64,000 nucleotides of DNA. It comes from Bolinopsis microptera (Eukaryota > Ctenophora > Tentaculata > Lobata > Bolinopsidae). The notes under the pieces are model-generated. The model did no database searches. It saw only the letters and a program-made list of their open reading frames with translations, and was not told the origin of the DNA. The stretch lies in the NCBI RefSeq assembly GCF_026151205.1, contig NC_087084.1, forward strand, positions 9,761,453 through 9,825,452. The letters are read 5' to 3'. Both the position numbers and the translations under genes were made by a program. Positions 55,656 to 64,000 of this stretch are shown piece by piece (within the stretch, counting starts at the first letter, position 1; every line of letters starts with the position of its first letter).

Positions 55656-55830
55656 GGTGAAGAGCTCTTCCCCCTCCGACGGAAAGTACGTGCATACTTC
55701 CGTATGCTCGCCGACAATGGCGAACATGAGCATGGGCTTTCCCTGTTGTGTAGATTTACTCCTTAAAAACTTTATAGTCCCCTTCAACTTGATATGCTTC
55801 AAAATCAGCATACATTGTCGCTGCATTTGG
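55656..55830 (-). CDS. Block G exon: GKPMLMFAIVGEHTEV
   Basis: KFLRSKSTQQGKPMLMFAIV GEHTEVCTYFPSEGEELFT, then GTAAGTGG donor. The GK-LMMF-V core is reminiscent of MESD/boca chaperones, but the match is too short to name. It overlaps the polymerase-like frame in a different frame. Copies at 60229-60405 and 62451-62625. Confidence 0.4.
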
Positions 55831-56339
55831 CATTCTGTATTGATAGTTTTTAAACTTAAGAATTAAGTCTTCAGGCATAATCACATAAGGTTCACCTGTC
55901 TTACAGAAGTTAAGATGTCGATCAAATACTCTCTCTGCAGAAAATGTCCTGAAACAAAAATCACATTTTTTCATGCTGTGAACATGTTTGGTTTTTAATC
56001 TCAGTAAAGCTGGTAGAGATTTGATGAGAATGTAGTGTGAATTTATTCCCTCGTTGATAAGCAGTAGAGTGACAACCTTCTCAAATCGGTATTGTGTCTG
56101 ATGTAGAGGGAACACAAAGGTGTTAACTTCTTCCTCGTATCCGAAAACATTCACTGAAATCTCTGAGAGGATAAAATTGATTTAATTTATTCTAATTTGA
56201 GAGTACGTATATAAGTTTAATTTACTAAACTTGTAAAAACTAAATAATGAAAATTTAAAATTAAGTTGGTGAAGTTTTAAAACTTACGATTCTGATGTTC
56301 AAATCTTCCAATCTGATAATTTCATAGGCATCTCTATAT
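55756..56339 (-). pseudogene. Family-B DNA polymerase N-terminal fragment split by an intron, copy 1
   Basis: Mini-exon 56288-56339 (YRDAYEIIRLEDLNIRI, GTAAGT donor) joins 55756-56160 in phase if the second AG of CTCAGAG is used. The main exon reads ISVNVFGYEEE, then LLLINEGINSHYILIKSL, a C2H2-like finger (CDFCFRTF...RHLNFC), then MYADFEA, which matches the exonuclease I D-x-E motif. It stops after GDYKVFKE, so all polymerase motifs are absent. This layout (finger, then YADFE) is typical of polymerases in Polinton/Maverick-like elements, and I infer that origin. Confidence 0.7.
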
Positions 56340-56341
56340 CT

Positions 56342-56466
56342 GAAATTACAAGGAATACAAGGAATACAAGGAATGCAAAGAATACAAGGAATACAAGGAA
56401 TACAAGGAATACAAGGAATACAAGGAATAGAAGGAATACAAGGAATACAAGGAATACAAGGAATAT
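56342..56466 (+). repeat. (GGAATACAA)n minisatellite, block H copy 1
   Basis: About 13 nine-base units. Also at 60607-60665 (about 6) and 63126-63210 (about 9): copy number differs between array units. Confidence 0.93.
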
Positions 56467-56469
56467 AAT

Positions 56470-57560
56470 ACAAATTTTAAATCTTGAGCTACAGATATAG
56501 AAAACGGAGTTTCTTGGTATTTAGTGTATGCTAGTCAAGCTCTAGTCACGAAGCACGAACGGCAGGGCGTACCGTAAGGTAGAAATGAAACGAGTATATT
56601 AAAAAGGATAATTAATTAAATGGAAAAGTAATTCAAAGTGAACTTCAACAGATAAAACTTCCAAGTGTTCGCTCCAAACAATTGACGTGAATATAGATCA
56701 CTCGACGTGTCTAATCACAAAAGATAGTGCTCAGTCAGACTGGCTATCGTCAATTTGAATCCCTTAAAATGATCAAGGGGCAACTAAGAAGTGAGCTCTC
56801 CACTTCCGGCTCTCCAAGTATACTCCCGAAACTTACGTCACGCCACAACGCGTGTCGGCATAACGCAAGCAGCCTGCACCAGCGTCTAGACACCGTCTAG
56901 ACAATGAGCACTCCACTGACAGTCGTCCTGAGGTCGCGAGGACCAACCACAGGCCTAGCTGTAAGTCAGGTGCAAAAGAGCGGACAACTACAATAAGGCA
57001 AATTGTCTGACAGCAGGTTTGCCAGTTAACCAAATACAGTCAACCCGTGTAAAATGAAATAGAAACCAAAATCTTCTAATTTCTAAACCAACTGTTAAAC
57101 AGTTAAACTCCTACACGAAATGTCGCACTACCCGGAAATGTGTAACGGTCCTTATACTACCACATTTCACAATAAAAGTGTTCCTAATAAATTAAACGCA
57201 ACTCTCCTAATATTACATATGCCGCTGTAAACAAAGTTAATATATCGAGGACCTAACGATACTACTTTACAACATCTCTACCCAAAATTTTTTTCCGAAT
57301 ATTTAAAACCTTTTAAAAATTCGCCAACAGCCTTACGCTGCACAACCTATTTAAATTTTAACCCTACTCCCTAGCACGGCTCTGCGCGCCTTAAAAATAA
57401 AATGCTGAAAGAATCTTAAAAGTAAACGCCTAACCCTATTCCAAATCCAATATCATAATTTACAATACTCACCTATTTCTCCGTCTTTCCTCCTTCCATT
57501 CAAACCTTTTTTTTAGATCCTCATTTCCATTCCATACGAATGAGTACAAGTAAAACAATT
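56470..57560. other. Array-interrupting sequence, non-coding
   Basis: No gene recognised; unlike the repeat unit on either side, so probably an insertion or a different spacer. Confidence 0.5.
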
Positions 57561-57644
57561 TAAATATAAAATATGAAATGTATTAAACAAATAAAAAACA
57601 AGAATGATAAATACAGCCAGTGCGAGACACCTCGTCCTCCCGAG

Positions 57645-57893
57645 CTAATGAGCGCTGCTGTATGGCTCTGTGCTGGGCGAGGTGGGGCTGTGGAAATAGG
57701 GCGGGGGCGCCGGCTGGGTGTCCATTCTTGCCGCCTGTTGATCCGCCAAGTACTCCAATTCCACTGTTAGGTCTCTTATTCTTCTTTCTGCCCGCCTGAG
57801 GCGTTTCTTGAGTTCTTCTAACTCTTTCAGGTCGTCGGTATACGCACTGCTGATGGCAGTAACGGTCTTCATCAGGTCCCTTGATGATGACAT
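57645..57893 (-). CDS. Small coiled-coil protein or exon, 82 aa
   Basis: MSSSRDLMKTVTAISSAYTD DLKELEELKKRLRRAERRIR DLTVELEYLADQQ, then a Pro-rich tail (QPAPPPYF). Strong heptads over residues 20-50. A decayed relative sits at 43316-43424, so it belongs to a repeated family. It may be complete or a first exon. Confidence 0.55.
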   Translation of the reverse strand: MSSSRDLMKTVTAISSAYTDDLKELEELKKRLRRAERRIRDLTVELEYLADQQAARMDTQPAPPPYFHSPTSPSTEPYSSAH

Positions 57894-58399
57894 GCTAGTA
57901 ACTAGAAAAGTGATAGAAGGTTAGACAAGCGGATAATGGGAGGTTTAGAAGGTGAAATATTAATATAAATGTGATAAAAATTATAATAGCAATAATCAAA
58001 TATGCGAGACACAACGTAGTTCGCAGTTCAACTCTGAATAATTTGCAACTTAGATTGTCAAAATGCAGACGATCATTTACTTTCAAATAAATCGAACACA
58101 TTATTTGTTAAAAACTCAATATTAATAAAAAAACTTGATAAACTAGCAGCTTTTTAAAACTAAATAAACTAGCTTTTTAAAACTTGATAAAAAACGTAAT
58201 AAACTAATAACGTAATAAACGTTACTTCTGGAGTCTGTATTTAAACAAGACTTATATGATGCCACCCTTACCGTTCTCTCTTGGGAGCTTGGTACTACGA
58301 CCACGCTCCTTACTCTGTCTTATACTGTTCTCCTCGCTCTAACTCTTCTAAACTCCCTCCTTACTCTCCCATCCTCATCATCCTCCTCCATTGAGCTGT

Positions 58400-59000
58400 C
58401 ACTTTTTCGATACATCAATTGTTGGAGGATTTTCAACCTGATTGTGATAACGTGAGGCTAGGGAATTGTTCACAAATAAACCATATTCTTGCAATACATC
58501 TTCTTAGATGTCAAATGCGATTATGATAATCATCAGATGACACATAACTCAAGTATTGGCCTCGTTGCATTGCTAGATCTGAGAAAATATATCTAAAACA
58601 TTTACCGCATAATTGAGTAATACGATTTATATTATTAAGAGTAAGATATTTTGAAATAGATTATAATATGAAGTAAAAGTTGCTATCATGTGCGATTAAT
58701 TAACTTTTCATGAAATTACATATATTCGATTTAGTGGGGTCTTCCAGCAGTTGCTCAAGGTTTTGTTGCTGCATGTCGTGTTTGTTTATATACAGTGATC
58801 ACAGAAATATCATGTATGTAATGAAATAAATTAAGTTTCTAATCAATAATTAGAAATAAGATGAATGAATAACAATTAAAATATATAATCATGTCTCACT
58901 CAATTGACAAACAATAATAATGATAATAAGCAAATAATGGCTATTTATGCGGTACCTATACCATTTTATGGCAAATATGAAAAATGCTATATTCGTTTGA
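58400..59000. other. Array interruption, nothing recognised
   Basis: AT-rich, no gene. It replaces blocks D to F in the second unit. Confidence 0.5.
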
Positions 59001-59012
59001 CTAGTATAAATA

Positions 59013-59333
59013 TCATGATTGATACGATTTAAAAAGAAAATGGCAATGAATATTTTTGTCTCTAACATGGGTGATTGCAGAACCCATTTTTCCATGAGTT
59101 GTGAGGAAATTATGCTTTCCACACATTTTTCTAGCAAATGCAGCAATAAGTCTCTCAGCACTGTCTGTACATGGTGGAGGTCCCATCAATTTTATTTTCA
59201 GTTGATTTTGGATTCGGTTGTAGTTGGTATCAGTGTTACAATATCTAAGCTCCAGGTGGTCGATGGCAGATCCTTGTGTTTCTGCGATTGCCTCTGAAAC
59301 TGGAATGGCAAGGATCTCGATAAATCCAGCCAA
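59013..59333 (-). pseudogene. Unrecognised 106-aa frame
   Basis: MAGFIEILAIPVSEAIAETQ, then LKIKLMGPPPCTDSAERLIA AFARKMCGKHNF. Protein-like composition, but no known family and no start or splice context. Perhaps an element-protein fragment in the interrupted array unit. Confidence 0.3.
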
Positions 59334-59359
59334 AAATTTCTCTGGTAGGTCCCTGTAGA

Positions 59360-59590
59360 GGATTCAGTTTGGACAGCGGGAATTCAGTTTGAACAGCGGG
59401 AATTCAGTTTGAACAGCGGGAATTCAGTTTGGACAGCGGGAATTCAGTTTGCGGGAATTCAGTTTGGACAGCGGGAATTCAGTTTGGCCAGCGGGAATTC
59501 AGTTTGGACAACGGGAATTCAGTTTGGACAGCGAGAATTCAGTTTTGGGTGCCGGAATACAGTTTTGGGTGCCGGAATACAGTTCAGTTT
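59360..59590 (+). repeat. 20-bp minisatellite GGACAGCGGGAATTCAGTTT
   Basis: About 11 units, each with an EcoRI site, plus two diverged GGGTGCCGGAATACAGTTTT units at the right. Confidence 0.93.
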
Positions 59591-60228
59591 AAATAGCAGA
59601 TATATAGATAAGGAGAGGGCTTCATGTAGGTTTCAGGGTGCAGCAGCGGAAGGGTTTGTAGTGACGGGTAGTTTGGAATTAGAAATCGATATCGAGGAAT
59701 TGGTTGATGTCCTGAAATATGTAACGGGGTTTAAGATTATTATTTGAAATAGGTATATCTTAGTTGAATTGTAATGAAGTCAACTCATTCTGAATAAAAG
59801 TCAATATGATAATATTACTTAAATGTATATTAATATACATAATATATGCAATGTTACAGTCATGATAAAAACTAGTCCAGAAAACAATAAGTTACTCACC
59901 ATGGTTTTCCCCTTGCTCGTCCCCGGTTTGGAAACTGGTCGCTTTTTCTTTGAGGGGGTGATAGTTTCTGGACTTCAAACACTTTTAAAGTGGTGTACCC
60001 ACTAGATGTTGCCGCTATGCCCTCCAACTGATCTCCATTCTGAAATAACATTTTCATTTTTTTTTATTCATGAGAAAACATGTTTTTCTCTCTCAATAGG
60101 TTTTTCTAACTAAGACGAAGATTTGTTTATTCATTAAAGTTTCCTATTTTTATTCAAGGATTAATCACTACTATAAAAATCATTTTTAAATCATATACTG
60201 TATTTAAAACAAAATAATTTCCACTTAC

Positions 60229-60452
60229 GGTGAATAGCTCTTCCCCCTCCGACGGAAAGTACGTGCATACTTCCGTATGCTCGCCGACAATGGCGAACAT
60301 GAGCATGGGCTTTCCCTGTTGTGTAGATTTACTCCTTAAAAACTTTATAGTCCCCTTCAACTTGATATGCTTCAAAATCAGCATACATTGTCGCTGCATT
60401 CGGCATTCTGTATTGATAGTTTTTAAACTTAAGAATTAAGTCTTCAGGCAAG
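60229..60452 (-). pseudogene. Block G copy 2, polymerase-like part deleted
   Basis: Keeps the GKPMLMF frame and the last 20 codons of the polymerase-like frame, then breaks at GTCTTCAGGCA into AGAATTAAGTCTTTC. The finger and upstream part are gone. The I mini-exon nearby (60548-60602) carries an indel. Confidence 0.7.
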
Positions 60453-62550
60453 AATTAAGTCTTTCATAATAATGATTTACTAAACTTGTAAAAACTGAAT
60501 AATAAAAATTTAAAATTAAGTTGTATTGGTGAAGTTTTAAAACTTACGATTCTGATGTTCAAATCTTCTAATATCTGATTATTTCGTAGGCATCTCTATA
60601 TCTGAAATTACAAGGAATACAAGGAATACAAGGAATACAAGGAATACAAGGAATACAAGGAATATAATACAAATTTTAGATCTTGAGCTACAATAGTAAC
60701 TGTCAAGAAAGTAAATATAATAATATTATAATTGCCCCTCTAGCTCTCCATACTAATAGTAATGATATTAATATTTGCAAGGGATGCATCGGTACGCGCC
60801 ATCTTCATACACGTATAGTAGCTGCTGATAACAATAAGGGCATTCCCAGTTCCACACCATCTGAAATGGAATTTTGCAATAGTCCGATGAGCGATAAATG
60901 ATGAAAATAACTTGTGCATTATAGTATCTTACCCCTAAGGTAAGCAGGAATGACCTAGCAGACTCTTCTGGTGCTAACGCTGGCACAATCGTTTTGAGGA
61001 AATACGACATATTACGAACTAAGTGAAAGGCAATATTAATATAAATGTGATAAAAATTATAATAGCAATAATCAAATATGCGAGACACAACGTAGTTCGC
61101 AGTTCAACTCTGAATAATTTGCAACTTAGATTGTCAAAATGCAGACGATCATTTACTTTCAAATAAATCGAACACATTATTTGTTGAAAACTCAATATTA
61201 ATGAAAAACTTAATAAACTAGCAGCTTTTTGAAAACTGAATAAACTAGCTTTTTAAAACTGGATAAAAAACGTAATAAACTAATAACGTAATAAACGTTA
61301 CTTCTGGAGTCTGTATTTAAACAAAACTTATTATATGATGCCACCCTTACCGTTCTCTCTTGGGAGCTTGGCTCTAACTCTTCTAAACTCCCTCCTTACT
61401 CTCCTATCCTCATCATACTCCTCCATTGAGCTGTCACTTGTTCTCCACCAGCTCACCCTCTCTAAACTCCTCTCCAATCCTTCTACGCATCTTCTCCTCC
61501 TCTCCATACATTCTCCGCAGCTTGTCTGCATCATTAGCTAAAAAGGTGACGGATTAGTGTTGTTGTTTAAAACAAGCGACTTGAAATATTGTACTCTGTA
61601 TAAAACGATAGTTACAATTTATTGTGAAAAGGAAATTCCTTCGTTAGAATTAGAATGCAGAAAGATGGTTCACTGTTTCAAAACAAGTGTGAAGCAGGGT
61701 TTCTCTGTATAAAATTATTATAAAAACTTAAAATTAATTCAGCCTGCAACGAAAGTATTTGTTGTTCCTGTGCAACCAAATATTCGGACTACCAGCAATT
61801 GATGAGTGTTTAGGACAAAAGAAAGTTAGTGGACAACTTTTATACGAAATAAATCTAATTTATCCTTTTATATTTTTGGGTCCATATTTTTTGCGACAAA
61901 TTCAGGTAGAGTTCTTACATCATCTTACAATTAGTTACTCACCATGGTTTTCCCCTTGCTCGTCCCCGGTTTGGAAACTGGTCGCTTTTTCCTTGAGGGG
62001 GTGATAGTTTCTGGACTTCAAACACTTTTAAAGTGGTGTACCCACTAGATGTTGCCGCTATGCCCTCCAACTGATCTCCATTCTGAAATAACATTTTTAT
62101 TTTTTTTTATTCATGAGAAAACATGTTTTTCTCTCTCAGTAGGTTTTTCTAACTAAGATGAAGATTTGTTTATTCATTAAAGTTTCCTAGTTTATTTCAT
62201 TAAAGTTTCCCATCCTCGTCGCCATTGTTATGTTGTGACTTTGTGACCAAGATAAACACTGATATGACTGAGAAACAGGTCCAAAACAAAAACCCAGGTT
62301 ACATCCTGAATTATAAAGTATCATAGATTAATAATATCATAACATCATATCATAACAAATTACATGAATATATAACATATTCAAGGATTAATCACTACTA
62401 TAAAAATCATTTGTGAATCATATATTTAAAACAAACTAATATCCACTTACGGTGAAGAGCTCTTCCCCCTCCGACGGAAAGTACGTGCATACTTCCGTAT
62501 GCTCGCCGACAATGGCGAACATGAGCATGGGCTTTCCGTGTTGTGTAGAT

Positions 62551-63119
62551 TTACTCCTTAAAAACTTTATAGTCCCCTTCAATTTGATATGCTTCAAAAT
62601 CAGCATACATTGTCGCTGCATTCGGCATTCTGTATTGATAGTTTTTAAACTTAAGAATTAAGTCTTCAGGCATAATCACATAAGGTTCACCTGTCTTACA
62701 GAATGTAAGATGTCGATTAAAAACTCTCTCTGCAGAAAATGTCCTGTTCATGCTGTGAACATGTTTGGTTTTTAATCTCAGTAAAGCTGGTAGAGATTTG
62801 ATGAGAATGTAGTGTGAATTTATTCCCTCGTTGATAAGCAGTAGATTGACAACCTTCTCAAATCGGTATTGTGTCTGATGTAGAGGGAACACAAAGGTGT
62901 TATCTTCTTCCTTGTCGTATCCGAAAACTATCACTGAAATCTCTGAGAGGATAAAATTGATTTAATTTATTTTAATTTGAGAGTACGTATATAAGTTTGA
63001 TTTACTAAACTTGTAAAAACTGAATAATGAAAATTTAAAATTAAGTTGGTGAAGTTTTAAAACTTACGATTCTGATGTTCAAATCTTCCAATCTGATAAT
63101 TTCATAGGCATCTCTATAT
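62551..63119 (-). pseudogene. Polymerase-like fragment, copy 3, finger partly deleted
   Basis: Same layout as 55756-56339 (mini-exon 63068-63119). An 18-base in-frame deletion removes the first CxxC of the zinc finger (HSMNRTFSAERVF). YADFEA is retained. It stops at the same VFKE. Confidence 0.7.
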
Positions 63120-64000
63120 CTGAAATTACAAGTAATACAAGGAATACAAGGAATCTAAAGAATACAAGGAATACAAGGAATACAAGGAATACAAGGAATA
63201 CAAGGAATATAATACAAATTTTAAATCTTGAGCTACAGTAGTAACTGTCAAGAAAATAAATATAATAATATTATAATAGCCCCTCTAGCTCTCCATACTA
63301 ATAGTAATGGTATTAATATTTACAAGGGATGTATATCGGTACGCGTCATCTTCATACACGTATAGTAGCTGCTGTAAGGGCATTCCCAGTTCCACACCAT
63401 CTGAAATGGAATTTTGCAATAGTCCGATAAGCGATAAATGATGAAAATAACTTGTGCATTATAGTATCTTACCCCTAAGGTAAGCAGGAATGACCAAGCA
63501 GACTCTTCTGATGCTAACGCTGGCACAATCGTTTTGAGGAAATACGACATATTACGAACTAAGTGAAAGGCAATATTAATATAAATGTGATAAAAATTAT
63601 AATAGCAATAATCAAATATGCGAGACACAACGTAGTTCGCAGTTCAACTCTGAATAATTTGCAACTTAGATTGTCAAAATGCAGACGATCATTTACTTTC
63701 AAATAAATCGAACACATTATTTGTTGAAAACTCAATATTAATGAAAAACTTAATAAACTAGCAGCTTTTTAAAACTGTTTAAACTAGTTTTTTAAAACTT
63801 GATAAAAACGTAATAAACTAATAAAGTAATAAACGTTACTTCTTGAGTCTGTATTTAAACAAGACTTATATGATGCCCCCCTTACCGTTCTCTCTTGGGA
63901 GCTTGGTACTACGACCAGGCTCCTTACTCTGTCTTCTGCTGTTCTCCTCGCTCTAACTCTTAACTAAACTCCCTCCTTACTCTCCCATCCTCATCATACT

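Larger units (their letters stand above)
53854..64000 (-). repeat. Tandem array of exon-like blocks, truncated by window end
   Basis: On the plus strand the order is A (CPxCY exon), B (MSYFLK exon), AT-rich spacer, C (Arg/Glu-rich exon), long spacer, F (SPPQRKRDQF exon), G (GKPMLMF and polB-like frames), I mini-exon, H ((GGAATACAA)n). Copies: 53.85-56.47 kb complete; 57.95-58.40 kb B-spacer/C only; 59.89-60.67 kb F to H; 60.77-63.22 kb complete; 63.31-64.0 kb A to C. All coding sense is minus. The period of intact units is about 2.5 kb. Confidence 0.88.

Noticed and set aside
55288-55656. Calling blocks G plus F an MESD chaperone gene
   Set aside because: Only GKPMLMFAIVG resembles MESD. The rest, including the segment after the splice, does not follow that family.
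53854-64000. Calling the right-hand array a complete Polinton
   Set aside because: No integrase, ATPase, protease, capsid gene or terminal inverted repeat was seen; only an N-terminal polymerase-like fragment is present.

Overview
The window is eukaryotic, AT-rich animal DNA. The evidence is introns with GT..AG borders inside short exons, a tetraspanin, a mitochondrial OXA1-type insertase, AATAAA signals, LINE-type and PHD-finger retroelements, hAT remnants and abundant minisatellites. I cannot name the species. The PHD-RT retroelement and the overall texture suit an aquatic invertebrate, perhaps a non-bilaterian, but that is inference.

Layout. 1-8.2 kb is non-coding: short tandem duplications, MITEs, a duplicated MITE plus (GTAACCATA)n block, and an array of TGACGTCA sites. 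8.2-14.6 kb holds a minus-strand tetraspanin gene rebuilt exon by exon; its first exon and one loop exon were not found. 13.3-15.7 kb is dense in CACGTGA boxes paired with CCAATCA, and lies between the tetraspanin and a plus-strand gene. 15.7-22.1 kb carries three tandem plus-strand multi-exon genes (here A, B, C) for small secreted proteins that share a cysteine framework; I do not recognise the family. 22-27 kb is a truncated retroelement plus GC-rich repeats.

27.4-36.1 kb is one PHD-finger/reverse-transcriptase/endonuclease retroelement, broken by a 3-bp-TSD DNA element and by a LINE, which is itself broken by a 2.4-kb element with poly-G ends. Reading across each break restores the frame, so the order of insertion can be read. 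37.2-38.9 kb is an intronless OXA1-like gene with a long coiled-coil tail. 39-52 kb is a graveyard: a frameshifted membrane protein, hAT fragments, a hAT MITE with an 8-bp TSD, duplicated OB-fold/zinc-ribbon-like ORFs, and duplicated introns with different terminal exons.

52.7-53.7 kb has exons that join in phase. 53.8-64.0 kb is a tandem array, all minus strand, of a 2-5 kb unit made of exon-like blocks, including a family-B DNA polymerase N-terminal fragment split by an intron. The array runs off the right edge.
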